Shown here: positions 55,629 through 64,000 of the stretch, one piece after another | Position numbering within the stretch: position 1 is the stretch's first letter | Layout of the letters: every line of letters begins with the position of its first letter | Source: Amphritea atlantica | GTDB lineage: Bacteria; Pseudomonadota; Gammaproteobacteria; Pseudomonadales; Balneatricaceae | Reading direction: 5' to 3' | DNA: 64,000 nucleotides | NCBI GenBank assembly: GCA_024397875.1 | Contig: CP073344.1 | Coordinates: forward strand, 921,001 to 985,000 | The notes under the pieces: model-generated | Told to the model about the DNA's origin: nothing | Database searches by the model: none | Seen by the model: the letters and a program-made list of their open reading frames with translations, nothing else | Position numbers and translations under genes: made by a program

Positions 55629-56836
55629 TGGCTGGCGCGCTGAGTCATATCAAGGTACTCGATCTCAGCCGTATTCTGGCCGGCCCCTGGGCCGGCCAGA
55701 TGCTGGCGGATTTCGGTGCCGAAGTGATTAAGGTGGAGCGTCCTGGCTACGGTGATGATACCCGTGGCTGGGGGCCTCCGTTTGTTAAGGACCAGGATGG
55801 TAATCCCACGGATGCCGCGTATTTTCATGCGGCGAACCGGGGTAAACACTCAATTGCGATTGATATGACCGCCCCGGAAGGGCAGGCGCTGATTAAACGT
55901 CTGGCGGCAGAGTCCGATGTGGTTATTGAGAACTATAAGGTCGGCGGACTGAAAAAATACGGTCTCGATTATGACAGCCTGAAGGCCGTTAATCCTGCTC
56001 TGATCTACTGTTCAGTCACCGGTTTCGGTCAGGATGGTCCCTATGCTGAGCGTGCCGGGTACGACTTTATGATTCAGGCGATGGGTGGCCTGATGAGCGT
56101 CACCGGAGATCCCGATGGTCAGCCCATGAAAGTGGGGGTCGCGCTGGTGGATGTTATGACCGGTCTGTATGCCTGTAATGCCATTCAGGCCGCGCTGCTG
56201 CATCGCAATGAGAGTGGTATCGGTCAGTATATTGATATGGCACTGCTGGATGTACAGGTGGCAACGCTGGCAAATCAGGCAATGAACTATCTGGTGGGTG
56301 GTAAACCGCCGGAGCGCTTGGGTAATGCCCATCCCAATATCGTACCGTATGAGGCATTTCCTACCGCAGATGGTCATATCATTCTGGCGGTGGGCAATGA
56401 TACTCAGTTTGCGCGTTTCTGTGCCCTCGCAGGTGCTCCGGAACTGGCTGATAATCCCGCCTTTGCCACCAATGCTTTGCGGGTTGAAAACCGCTCAGCG
56501 CTGACTCCGCTGGTGGCTGAACTGATGCGCAGTCACAGCAGTGACTGGTGGCTGGAGAATCTGGGTCTGCACGGTGTGCCGTGCGGACCGATCAATTCAC
56601 TGGATAAAGTGTTTGATGATCCGCAGGTAAAACATCGTCAGATGCAGATCGATCTGCCCCTTCCGGAGGGTGGGAATGTGCCGGGTGTTGCGAGTCCGGT
56701 GAAGTTTTCGCACACGCCGATCGAGTACAACGCAGCGCCACCCACACTAGGGCAGCATACCGATCCGATACTCTCTGCTTTGGGGCTGAGTGAAGCTGAT
56801 ATCGCACAGTTGAAAGCCGATAAGGTTATTGCCTGA
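55628..56836 (+). CDS. Class III CoA-transferase, probably succinyl-CoA:glutarate CoA-transferase
   Basis: A 402-residue CaiB/BaiF-type enzyme. LDLSRILAGPWAGQMLADFGAEVIKVERPGYGDDTRGWGP, NRGKHSIAIDM and the catalytic Asp in ERAGYDFMIQAMGG are conserved. Coupled to gcdH by a one-base stop/start overlap, so it most likely makes glutaryl-CoA from glutarate and an acyl-CoA donor, feeding GcdH. The role follows from this pairing, which is common in lysine and glutarate catabolism. Confidence 0.9.
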   Translation: MAGALSHIKVLDLSRILAGPWAGQMLADFGAEVIKVERPGYGDDTRGWGPPFVKDQDGNPTDAAYFHAANRGKHSIAIDMTAPEGQALIKRLAAESDVVIENYKVGGLKKYGLDYDSLKAVNPALIYCSVTGFGQDGPYAERAGYDFMIQAMGGLMSVTGDPDGQPMKVGVALVDVMTGLYACNAIQAALLHRNESGIGQYIDMALLDVQVATLANQAMNYLVGGKPPERLGNAHPNIVPYEAFPTADGHIILAVGNDTQFARFCALAGAPELADNPAFATNALRVENRSALTPLVAELMRSHSSDWWLENLGLHGVPCGPINSLDKVFDDPQVKHRQMQIDLPLPEGGNVPGVASPVKFSHTPIEYNAAPPTLGQHTDPILSALGLSEADIAQLKADKVIA

Positions 56837-56890
56837 CAGGGCAATAACCCGCTGTCGCCATATCGCGCGGTTAAAAGATTAACTAAAAAA

Positions 56891-56998
56891 ATTCTTCTAA
56901 TAAGTTCTGCTAAAGTTAGTTTTATTAAAGATTTCTATTAAAAAGAGCTATTAAAAAGTTCTATTCAAAAGTTCTGCTAATACGTTCTACTGAATAGT
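56891..56998 (+). repeat. AT-rich stretch with seven TTCT-based imperfect repeats
   Basis: Units such as AGTTCTGCTAA, AGTTCTATTCAAA and CGTTCTACTGAATA recur at irregular 12-28 base steps between the CoA-transferase and aldehyde dehydrogenase genes. Confidence 0.5.
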
Positions 56999-57050
56999 TA
57001 TCGCCCACTGCAGGATAAAGCGGGCGGTAATGCTGTTTTTGGAGTTACAC

Positions 57051-58508
57051 ATGATTACCCTGAAAGATCCCTCTCTGTTGAAACAACAAGCCTACGTAAA
57101 CGGTCAGTGGATTGATGCGCTGAACGGTGAAACCAACCCGGTACTCAATCCGGCCACCGGTGAACAGATCGCCACCGTGCCTGATCTGGGCGCAGAAGAG
57201 ACCGAAGCGGCTATCGCTGCCGCTGACGTGGCATTTAAAAGCTGGAAAAAGAAAACCGCTAAAGAGCGTTCGGTGTTGCTGCGCAAGTGGTTTGAACTGA
57301 TCGTGGCGAACAAGGACGATCTTGCCACCCTGATGACGGCGGAGCAGGGCAAGCCCCTGGCTGAATCAGCCGGTGAGGTACTCTACGGGGCTTCATTTAT
57401 CGAGTGGTATGCGGAAGAGGGCAAGCGGGCCTACGGGGATGTTATCCCCAGCCATGCGGCTGATAAGCGTATCATCGTCACCAAAGAGCCGATCGGCGTG
57501 ACGGCGGCTATTACCCCCTGGAACTTCCCTAATGCGATGATCACCCGTAAATGTGCCCCGGCGCTGGCGGTTGGTTGCACCATGATTATCAAGCCCGCTG
57601 AAGATACCCCGCTATCCGCGCTGGCATTGATGGAGCTGGCCGATCGTGCCGGTATTCCAGCGGGTGTTATCAGCGTGGTTACCACTAAGCGTCCAATCGA
57701 AGTGGGCAAGACGCTGACCGATAGTCCGACGGTGCGTAAGCTCTCTTTCACCGGATCAACTCCGGTGGGCAAGCAACTGATGCGTCAGTGTGCCGATACG
57801 GTTAAGAAAACCTCGATGGAACTGGGTGGCAACGCACCGCTGATTATCTTTGATGATGCCGACCTGGATAAAGCGATTCCGGCGGCGATTGCGTCAAAAT
57901 ACCGCAACTCCGGGCAGACCTGTGTGTGTGCTAACCGTCTGCTGATTCAGAGTGGCATCTATGAAGAATTTGCCCAGCGATATGCAGCCGAGGTGGCCAA
58001 ACTGCAGGTGGGTAACTGCTCGGAGGGTGAATTTCAGCAGGGGCCGCTGATTAACCGGGCGGCGCTGGAAAAAGTGACGGCGATGGTTGACGATGCCGTG
58101 GCGAAAGGTGCCCGTATTGTTGCCGGCGGTAAGCCGCACGAGCTTGGGGGAAATTTCTTCGAGCCGACCATTGTTGCGGATATCACCGGGGACATGCGCC
58201 TGGCCCATGAAGAGATATTCGGCCCGGTTGCACCGCTGTTCCGCTTTGAAACGGAAGAGGAAGCGGTTCAGATCGCCAACGATACCGAGTTTGGTCTGGC
58301 GGCGTACTTCTTTACCCGCGATTATGCCCGAGTATTCCGCGTGTCCGAAGCACTGGAGTACGGTATGGTCGCGGTTAACGATGGCATTCTGTCAACCGAA
58401 GTGGCACCGTTCGGCGGTGTTAAAGAGTCGGGTACTGGCCGTGAGGGTTCTAAGTACGGTATGGATGACTATCTGGAGATTAAATACACGCTGGTGGGCG
58501 GCTTATAA
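57051..58508 (+). CDS. davD: Glutarate/succinate semialdehyde dehydrogenase
   Basis: NAD(P)-dependent aldehyde dehydrogenase of 485 residues. ITPWNFPNAMITRKCAPALAVGCTMIIKPAEDTPL (cofactor site), catalytic Glu in SMELGGNAPLI and Cys in NSGQTCVCANR are intact, with the GabD/DavD-type C-terminus. Sequence alone does not separate succinate from glutarate semialdehyde; adjacency to gcdH and the CoA-transferase favours glutarate semialdehyde oxidation in 5-aminovalerate (lysine) degradation. ATG 57051 has GGAG upstream. Transaminase DavT is not in view. Confidence 0.9.
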   Translation: MITLKDPSLLKQQAYVNGQWIDALNGETNPVLNPATGEQIATVPDLGAEETEAAIAAADVAFKSWKKKTAKERSVLLRKWFELIVANKDDLATLMTAEQGKPLAESAGEVLYGASFIEWYAEEGKRAYGDVIPSHAADKRIIVTKEPIGVTAAITPWNFPNAMITRKCAPALAVGCTMIIKPAEDTPLSALALMELADRAGIPAGVISVVTTKRPIEVGKTLTDSPTVRKLSFTGSTPVGKQLMRQCADTVKKTSMELGGNAPLIIFDDADLDKAIPAAIASKYRNSGQTCVCANRLLIQSGIYEEFAQRYAAEVAKLQVGNCSEGEFQQGPLINRAALEKVTAMVDDAVAKGARIVAGGKPHELGGNFFEPTIVADITGDMRLAHEEIFGPVAPLFRFETEEEAVQIANDTEFGLAAYFFTRDYARVFRVSEALEYGMVAVNDGILSTEVAPFGGVKESGTGREGSKYGMDDYLEIKYTLVGGL

Positions 58509-58583
58509 CAGCGCTGACCGGTTAAAAAGGTTCTTCGCGCTAGATAGTACTGGAGCAGGGGCCTTTATACTCTGAAGCAGACT

Positions 58584-58647
58584 CACCACAGAGAACACAG
58601 AGAAAATCTTAATAGTATTTCTCCGTGTCCTCTGTGATCTCTGTGGT
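58584..58647. repeat. Palindromic ACCACAGAGA element between davD and tal
   Basis: Left arm CACCACAGAGAACACAGAG and right arm CTCTGTGATCTCTGTGGT form a long imperfect hairpin between two convergent genes. A half copy lies at 28771-28802, so this is a dispersed element; here it may also terminate transcription. Confidence 0.7.
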
Positions 58648-58689
58648 AAAACGCTTTTAAGCGTCAAGCGTTCATTGTTTTCAGCCGGT

Positions 58690-59646
58690 TTATAGCTGGC
58701 TGAGCAGTTGTTCAAGTTTCACCTGATCGGCAGCGAAGTTGCGGATCCCTTCAGCCAGCTTTTCGGTGGCCATCGCATCTTCATTCATCGCCCAGCGGAA
58801 TGCCTGTTCGCTGTTTCCAAGCTTTGGTTCATCGCAGAGCGGGGCGCTGGCAAACAGTTTCTGGTCCAGCGGGAATCGGGTTTCCGCCAGCTCAGAGATC
58901 AGTGCCGGGCTGATGGTCAGCCGGTCACAGCCCGCCAGTTGACGGATCTCTTCGCTGTTACGGAAACTGGCGCCCATCACCACAGTGTTATAGCCATGCT
59001 GCTTGTAGTAGTTGTAGATACGGCTGACAGACTGAACCCCGGGATCTCTCGGGCCGCTCAGGTCGGTGCCTTCAGGACTGCTGGCTTTATACCAGTCAAG
59101 AATGCGGCCGACAAAAGGTGAGATCAGATACGCGCCGGCATCGGCACAGGCAACCGCCTGAGCAAAGCCGAACAGCAGAGTCAGGTTGCAGTTGATACCC
59201 TCTTTTTCCAGCTGCCGGGCCGCTTCAATTCCCTCCCAGGTGGAGGCGATCTTAATCAGTACCCGGTCATTGCTGATACCAGCTTCGTTATACAGGCCGA
59301 TCAGCTTTTTAGCTTTTGCGATCGTCGACTGTGTATCAAATGACAGTCGTGCATCCACCTCGGTGGAGATGCGGCCCGGAATCAGCGAGAGTATTTCGCA
59401 GCCGGCCAGCACCGCCAGCTTGTCGGTCATGTTTGCCAGTTGCTCTGCATCGCTGCCACCCTGGCTTAACGCCCAGGCCTTTGCCTGCTCAAGATAGGGG
59501 CGATAGGCCGGATCCAGGCTGGCTTTCAGCAACAGGGAGGGGTTGGTGGTGGCATCAACCGGTTTCAGGTCACGGATCGCATTGATGTCGCCGGTATCGG
59601 CAACAATGGTAGTCATTTTTTTGAGCTGATCCAGCTGATTTTCCAT
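58690..59646 (-). CDS. tal: Transaldolase
   Basis: Pentose phosphate pathway enzyme of 318 residues, TalB type. [13 protein letters not shown] opens the barrel; the Schiff-base lysine lies in [52 protein letters not shown] follows. ATG 59646 has an AGGAAT upstream. It is 22 bases from the dusA stop on the same strand, so the two may be co-transcribed. Confidence 0.96.
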   Translation of the reverse strand: MENQLDQLKKMTTIVADTGDINAIRDLKPVDATTNPSLLLKASLDPAYRPYLEQAKAWALSQGGSDAEQLANMTDKLAVLAGCEILSLIPGRISTEVDARLSFDTQSTIAKAKKLIGLYNEAGISNDRVLIKIASTWEGIEAARQLEKEGINCNLTLLFGFAQAVACADAGAYLISPFVGRILDWYKASSPEGTDLSGPRDPGVQSVSRIYNYYKQHGYNTVVMGASFRNSEEIRQLAGCDRLTISPALISELAETRFPLDQKLFASAPLCDEPKLGNSEQAFRWAMNEDAMATEKLAEGIRNFAADQVKLEQLLSQL

Positions 59647-59667
59647 ACTTAAAATTCCTTTAATCTT

Positions 59668-60681
59668 TTAGAAAGCGGCTACTCGGGCAACCGCCTGTTT
59701 CAATACTTCGACATCAGCACCCGCTTTGTGGGCATTCTCACTCAGGTAGCGACGGAACTGACGTCCGCCCGGCTGGCCGTGGAACAGTCCCAGCAGGTGA
59801 CGGGTAATATGGCCCAGATGACAACCCTGACTGAGCTGCTCTTCAATATAGGGATACATCTGCTCAATAATCTGTAACCGGGTTTTAACCCCGGCGTCAG
59901 GATTATAGAGTCGGTCCACTTCCGCCATCATATAAGGGTTGTGGTAGGCTTCCCGGCCGATCATGACACCATCGACATGTTGCAGATGGGTTTTGGTTTC
60001 ATCCAGTGTTTTGATGCCACCATTGATGAGGATTTCCAGTTCCGGAAACGCCTGCTTTATCTGGTAGACCCAGTCATACTTAAGCGGTGGGATATCCCGG
60101 TTTTCTTTAGGGCTTAATCCCTGAAGTATCGCTTTTCTGGCATGGATTATAAAGGTCTTACAGCCGGATTCCCGGACAATTGAGACGAATTGATGAAGTT
60201 CTTCATAGCTGTCCATATCGTCGATTCCCAGACGATGCTTGACCGTCACCGGGATATCAACGGCTGCTTGCATCTTCTCCAGGCATTCACCGACCAGACC
60301 GGGATGGGCCATCAGGCAGGCACCGATCATATTGTTCTGCACCCGGTCGCTGGGACAACCGACATTGAGGTTAACTTCGTCATAGCCAAAATCTTCAGCC
60401 ATCCGGGTACAGGTCGTCAGATCATCCGGATTACTGCCGCCCAGTTGCAGCGCCAGTGGATGCTCCGGCTGGCTGTGTTGCAGAAAGCGTTCCCGGTCGC
60501 CATGAATCAGCGCGCCAGTGGTCACCATCTCGGTATAGAGCACGGCATTTTGACTGATCAGCCGGTGAAAATAGCGGCAGTGCCGGTCGGTCCACTCCAT
60601 CATAGGCGCTACTGAAAAGCGTCTATCCGGCGTATTCAGCGTGGTTACTGGGGTATGGCGTGTTTCTGTTGGCGTTTTCAA
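59668..60681 (-). CDS. dusA: tRNA-dihydrouridine(20/20a) synthase
   Basis: FMN enzyme of 337 residues reducing U20 and U20a in t[41 protein letters not shown] is the DusA N-terminus; the catalytic cysteine lies in [34 protein letters not shown] and the helical C-terminus complete it. TTG 60681 is the apparent start, without a good ribosome site; the conserved core begins about 22 residues later. Upstream lies a strong palindrome. Confidence 0.94.
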   Translation of the reverse strand: MKTPTETRHTPVTTLNTPDRRFSVAPMMEWTDRHCRYFHRLISQNAVLYTEMVTTGALIHGDRERFLQHSQPEHPLALQLGGSNPDDLTTCTRMAEDFGYDEVNLNVGCPSDRVQNNMIGACLMAHPGLVGECLEKMQAAVDIPVTVKHRLGIDDMDSYEELHQFVSIVRESGCKTFIIHARKAILQGLSPKENRDIPPLKYDWVYQIKQAFPELEILINGGIKTLDETKTHLQHVDGVMIGREAYHNPYMMAEVDRLYNPDAGVKTRLQIIEQMYPYIEEQLSQGCHLGHITRHLLGLFHGQPGGRQFRRYLSENAHKAGADVEVLKQAVARVAAF

Positions 60682-60730
60682 GTGTCTATTTTTGGTCTAA
60701 TTTGGTTGTTATTGGGTGTTTTTGGGGATG

Positions 60731-60770
60731 CAGTGCTCCAAAGAATGCTCCATTTTGTTGTGGAGCACTG
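60731..60770. promoter_or_regulatory. Palindrome CAGTGCTCCA-N20-TGGAGCACTG upstream of dusA
   Basis: Perfect 10-bp arms; the loop itself repeats ATGCTCCA. Located in the dusA/luxR-type gene gap. Could be a hairpin in the dusA leader or a binding site. Confidence 0.5.
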
Positions 60771-60946
60771 GTTTATGGTGCACTGGGCGTCAACTAACTA
60801 CACCCCATACCGCGGTGGAGGAATCTGTTGCGTTTAACACTCGGAATCGTATTCTGCGGAAAGGCGCGATTATATACCAAGAAAGCAGAACATTCGATAA
60901 ACCTCCGCTTGCTGAGCGTGGGGCAGGCGGGATTAGCGGGTTCTGA

Positions 60947-61699
60947 TCATACAAACCGGACCAGTTCGGATTTGCGAGTGATCTTGAGTTTTTTGAAGGC
61001 TCTTTTTTTGTAGGTGATGACGGTCGATTCCGACAATTTAAGCTCATTACCAATCGATTTTGCCGTATGACCCTGCAGAATCATATTGCAGATCTGCGCT
61101 TCCCGCTCTGAAAGGCCAGAGGCGAGGAGAGACTTAATCATGCCGCGCTGTTTACGTTCATCACGGAAATGTTTTAACAGCAATGATCCTATCAGTGAGG
61201 CTACCTGTTTGAGCGAGTCAAGCTGCCCCTCAGCAAAGCCATCCTCCTTCTTGCTATAGAAGTTCACATAAAAGATATGATGGCTTTTTCGGTCCAGCAC
61301 GACTAATGAAAACTTGGTGTCGAAATGAGGAACGTTAAAAAAACGTCTGCGATAAACGGGAGGGAGTTGCCTTTTTTCCAGCAGGCGGTAGGGCGCTCCA
61401 TTAGCTTGGGAGAGTACAGACTCCTTTAGTTCTTTTAACATCGGGTCATCCAGATAGGCACCATCCAGGTAGAGCGAGGCCAGCTGGAGGCCCAGATCAG
61501 GATGCTCAACATTATGTGCCAGGCGGCAGGTGGCGTAATCACCATTGGGGGAGAACTCGAACACCATATACTGATCGATCTGGGCGAGCGTTTTCATCAT
61601 TTGAAAGAAGCGGGGATAAAACTCACCGCTGCCGAGCCGGTCAATGCAACCTGCAACCTGCTCAGCCATATCTGGCCAAATATCTCGCGAGCTGTGCAT
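60947..61699 (-). CDS. LuxR-family transcriptional regulator
   Basis: A 250-residue regulator. The N-terminal about 170 residues form an uncharacterised sensor region (FMMKTLAQIDQYMVFEFSPNGDYA, VPHFDTKFSLVVLDRKSHHIFYVNFYS) reminiscent of GAF-like folds. The C-terminal HTH (about 188-245) is of LuxR type: LSEREAQICNMILQGHTAKSIGNELKLSESTVITYKKRAFKKLKI. ATG 61699 has AGAGG upstream. It lies downstream of the mobA-like gene on the same strand and might respond to the aromatic substrate; that is inference. Confidence 0.88.
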   Translation of the reverse strand: MHSSRDIWPDMAEQVAGCIDRLGSGEFYPRFFQMMKTLAQIDQYMVFEFSPNGDYATCRLAHNVEHPDLGLQLASLYLDGAYLDDPMLKELKESVLSQANGAPYRLLEKRQLPPVYRRRFFNVPHFDTKFSLVVLDRKSHHIFYVNFYSKKEDGFAEGQLDSLKQVASLIGSLLLKHFRDERKQRGMIKSLLASGLSEREAQICNMILQGHTAKSIGNELKLSESTVITYKKRAFKKLKITRKSELVRFV

Positions 61700-61853
61700 A
61701 TTGACCTCTGATATCAGGAATAAAGCCAAGTATAGTTCTACAGCTGAATTAACTCACGCAGCTGGGCTTGATCAACCTTCTGCATATTATGTTTCTTCGT
61801 GAGCGGGTTAGCGCCTCCTGAATGATTACTTCCGAGGCGCTTTAAGAGTGTGC

Positions 61854-63782
61854 TTATGAAATCATAAAACCATCAAAGAAAGCACTCAGTTGATCATATC
61901 CATTGAGGGGGAGAATAGTGGCAACATGCTGATCAGGTCGAACCACGACCATGCAACCGCTGGCGCGATCTATACACCGTTGCTCAAAAATATCCATACC
62001 CAGGTCAGTACGGAATATCTTTTCGTAATCTCTCAGACCGTGTATACCCTTGGCAGGCCACAGGAATTCGGGCATCGCTTCGATTGACAGATCTTGCTGC
62101 TGGAATACTGCATAGACATCAATCACCGAGTCGATGTCTGCACCGGCAGGCGTATATTTCTGCACCGGTGAGGTTTCAGCGTTTGCCAGAAAGTCGACCA
62201 GTTTGCCTGAGTCGGAGGTTGCATCCAGAGGGGATTGCTGATTGCCAAAGATAAAGATACGCCAGCGGCCATCGGCTTTATTCAGGTGGCCCAGGTGCAC
62301 GGGGCAACCATCCGCCACGCGAACCGCTTCGGCTGAATGGAAGCGTTCACCGATATGGAAGCCGGTTGCCAGGCGCTGGTTTTCGTGACCGGTACAGAGA
62401 TATGATTCATCGTAGCCAATCGATGTACCGGCAATAAACCCATTCTGGCGGGCAACGAATTGCTCGATATCTGCCGTACTCTTTTTGACCGACTGTGAAT
62501 CCTTGCTTGCCGTTGGGCGGGTTGCGACCAGGGCTGACATTTCACGGTCGGCATTGATCAGCATAAAGGCGACTTTGCGACGCTCTGCCTCATAGGTTTG
62601 CAGCAACCGGGGATCAGACTTGCCCTGTAATACAGCGGCCAGTTTCCAGCCCAGGTTAAAGGTGTCAGGCAACGACGTATTCAACCCCCAACCCCCTTTG
62701 GGGCTGTGTGTATGGCAGGCATCACCGGCCACAAACGCGCGCGGAATCAGTCCTTCCGGATTACCAGCCGGGGTGTCGTCAAAGCTCTCAGCAACACGCT
62801 GACCCACTTCGTAGATTGACCACCAGGCAACCTCCTTAACATCCAGTTGGTATGGCTTCATGATGAGTTTCGCCTTGGCGATAATATCGTCGACAGTCAG
62901 ATTAAGTTCGGACGCTCTATGACCCTTGGCCAGCAGATCGAGCTCGACATAGAGGCGGACCAGATAGCCACCCTCGCGAGGGACGATCATTACCGCACCG
63001 TTGTCTTTCGACTGAATAAAACTCTTCACCCGGATGTCCGGGAAGTCGGTGACCAGCAGAACATCCATCACGCCCCAGGCTTTGTTGGCCGAGTCACCCT
63101 GTAGCTCAATTCCCAGGTTTTTACGCACCGCACTGCGTGCACCATCACAACCGACCACATAGCGGGCTTTAATGCTCTCGACGTGGGACGGTTGCGTTGC
63201 ATCGTTGCGTTCAAAGGTGGCCGTGATGGGGTGTGCGCTTAAATTCTGGGTGAGGCCCTTATCAACCTCCAGCTCAAGCAGCCGACGGTTGTAATGTGGA
63301 ATCAGGTGCGTTACTGAATGCTCCATGCCTTCGAGTAATATATCGTGTAGCCGTGCCTGATTAACAACCCCATGGGTAAATTCGGAGAGACCCAGTCGAG
63401 CATCGCGCACTTTGTGGGTACGCCTGATGTTCTCAGGGTGTTGGTCATCCGGCTCCCAGAATGCATTCTGGTGCAGTTGGTAGGTTTCTTTCACAAGCAA
63501 CTCGCTGCTGTTAAAGCCTTCCATAATCTCCATCGTGCGACAGGAAATGCCATCCGCCTGACCAAACAACAATGGCCCGGGTTTCTGTTCAACGATACAG
63601 GTTTTAATATCGGCGAACTCCGATAGTTGTCTTGCCAGCGCCAGCCCTGCAGGGCCACAGCCGACAATTAAAACGTCCACCTCTTTTGGCAGGTCCACCA
63701 TCGGTGGCGGACTGGCGGGTTCCCGGGCTGAATCTGGAATCTGATAGTTGCCGGGTTTAAAGCCGTTGAGATGATACTGCAT
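61854..63782 (-). CDS. mobA: 3-hydroxybenzoate 4-monooxygenase-like FAD monooxygenase
   Basis: A 642-residue flavoprotein hydroxylase of the phenol 2-monooxygenase group. It starts QYHLNGFKPGNY, has the Rossmann FAD motif VDVLIVGCGPAGLALARQL, the DG motif in ARYVVGCDGARSAVRK, and the GD motif in PRAFVAGDACHTHSPKGGWGLNTSLPDTFNLGWKL, ending in the thioredoxin-like C-terminal domain. Closest by motif and length to Comamonas MobA, which makes protocatechuate from 3-hydroxybenzoate. ATG 63782 has GAGG eight bases upstream. A short palindrome lies 68 bases before it. Confidence 0.85.
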   Translation of the reverse strand: MQYHLNGFKPGNYQIPDSAREPASPPPMVDLPKEVDVLIVGCGPAGLALARQLSEFADIKTCIVEQKPGPLLFGQADGISCRTMEIMEGFNSSELLVKETYQLHQNAFWEPDDQHPENIRRTHKVRDARLGLSEFTHGVVNQARLHDILLEGMEHSVTHLIPHYNRRLLELEVDKGLTQNLSAHPITATFERNDATQPSHVESIKARYVVGCDGARSAVRKNLGIELQGDSANKAWGVMDVLLVTDFPDIRVKSFIQSKDNGAVMIVPREGGYLVRLYVELDLLAKGHRASELNLTVDDIIAKAKLIMKPYQLDVKEVAWWSIYEVGQRVAESFDDTPAGNPEGLIPRAFVAGDACHTHSPKGGWGLNTSLPDTFNLGWKLAAVLQGKSDPRLLQTYEAERRKVAFMLINADREMSALVATRPTASKDSQSVKKSTADIEQFVARQNGFIAGTSIGYDESYLCTGHENQRLATGFHIGERFHSAEAVRVADGCPVHLGHLNKADGRWRIFIFGNQQSPLDATSDSGKLVDFLANAETSPVQKYTPAGADIDSVIDVYAVFQQQDLSIEAMPEFLWPAKGIHGLRDYEKIFRTDLGMDIFEQRCIDRASGCMVVVRPDQHVATILPLNGYDQLSAFFDGFMIS

Positions 63783-63849
63783 CACATAATCCTCTTAGCC
63801 TGACGTATTCGCTGGCGGGTATTGTTTTTGTAGGTCGATTGTTGGCATT

Positions 63850-63867
63850 CATCATTGATTGATGATG
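63850..63867. promoter_or_regulatory. Inverted repeat CATCAT-N6-ATGATG upstream of mobA
   Basis: Perfect 6-bp arms 68 bases before the mobA start; candidate operator for an aromatic-responsive regulator lying outside the window. Confidence 0.4.
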
Positions 63868-64000
63868 TGGAGTTTACGTGGATAAGTTGACTGAGCCTGT
63901 CACCTGAAAATGGGGACAAGTGAGTGACGGCTATCAAGATAGTTATCGGGCTAGAACTAACATGCGATTAAAATACTGATTATTTGAGGCTGTATATGCT

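Overview
The window looks like a chromosomal segment of a marine or aquatic gammaproteobacterium, most likely Oceanospirillales-like. The reasons are the run dnaX-ybaB-recR-rnd-ycgL-ycgN, an E. coli-like six-domain ribosomal protein S1, a standard gammaproteobacterial 4.5S RNA, MetE, a glutarate degradation cluster and a 3-hydroxybenzoate monooxygenase. Base composition is roughly balanced except for an AT-rich stretch at about 36.9-41.4 kb. The genus cannot be fixed from the sequence alone.

Layout. 0-9 kb: end of a YbiT-type ABC-F ATPase, a GreA/GreB-like protein, a SlyD-like prolyl isomerase, an alpha/beta hydrolase-OsmC fusion, a PAS-GGDEF protein with a degenerate active site, a MarR regulator divergent from a VOC-fold protein across a clear palindrome, a voltage-gated potassium channel and a retropepsin-like membrane protease. 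9-12 kb: a DUF3422 protein, the SRP RNA gene (ffs), and directly behind it a seven-copy 148-bp tandem array built from a diverged 3' part of that RNA gene. 12-20 kb: an outer-membrane barrel protein, an HDOD-GAF protein, and the dnaX operon. dnaX has a complete programmed -1 frameshift signal for the gamma subunit. 20-28.5 kb: rpsA away from its usual cmk/ihfB neighbours, the Prc protease, a lipoprotein FKBP, an M18 aminopeptidase and a chemoreceptor with a C-terminal Cache domain.

28.5-34.5 kb: a decayed Rieske gene, then a self-contained signalling locus (Sel1-repeat protein, histidine kinase, OmpR-type regulator, Tat-exported DUF3047-like protein). The same CTTAC box, repeated at exactly 11 bp, lies upstream of both transcription units. 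34.9-36.1 kb: a cytidylyltransferase plus CDP-alcohol phosphotransferase pair. 36.3-42.3 kb: a region bounded by 126-bp direct repeats. It holds an AT-rich block that I read as two integron gene cassettes without an integrase in view: one carries a NYN-domain protein and the other a complete three-gene ABC-3C-type defence system. A DUF1697 gene follows.

42.3-64 kb: rluF, dodecin, an XRE-cupin regulator divergent from BenE with paired operators, small conserved proteins, a MASE1-GGDEF cyclase, a CHMI-like isomerase, a DUF4336 protein, a PNPOx-like protein, metE, then gcdH with a class III CoA-transferase and an aldehyde dehydrogenase (glutarate semialdehyde to crotonyl-CoA), transaldolase, dusA, a LuxR regulator and a MobA-like 3-hydroxybenzoate 4-monooxygenase. 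The main points of interest are the SRP-RNA satellite array, the cassette-borne ABC-3C system, the 11-bp phased operators and the dnaX frameshift signal.
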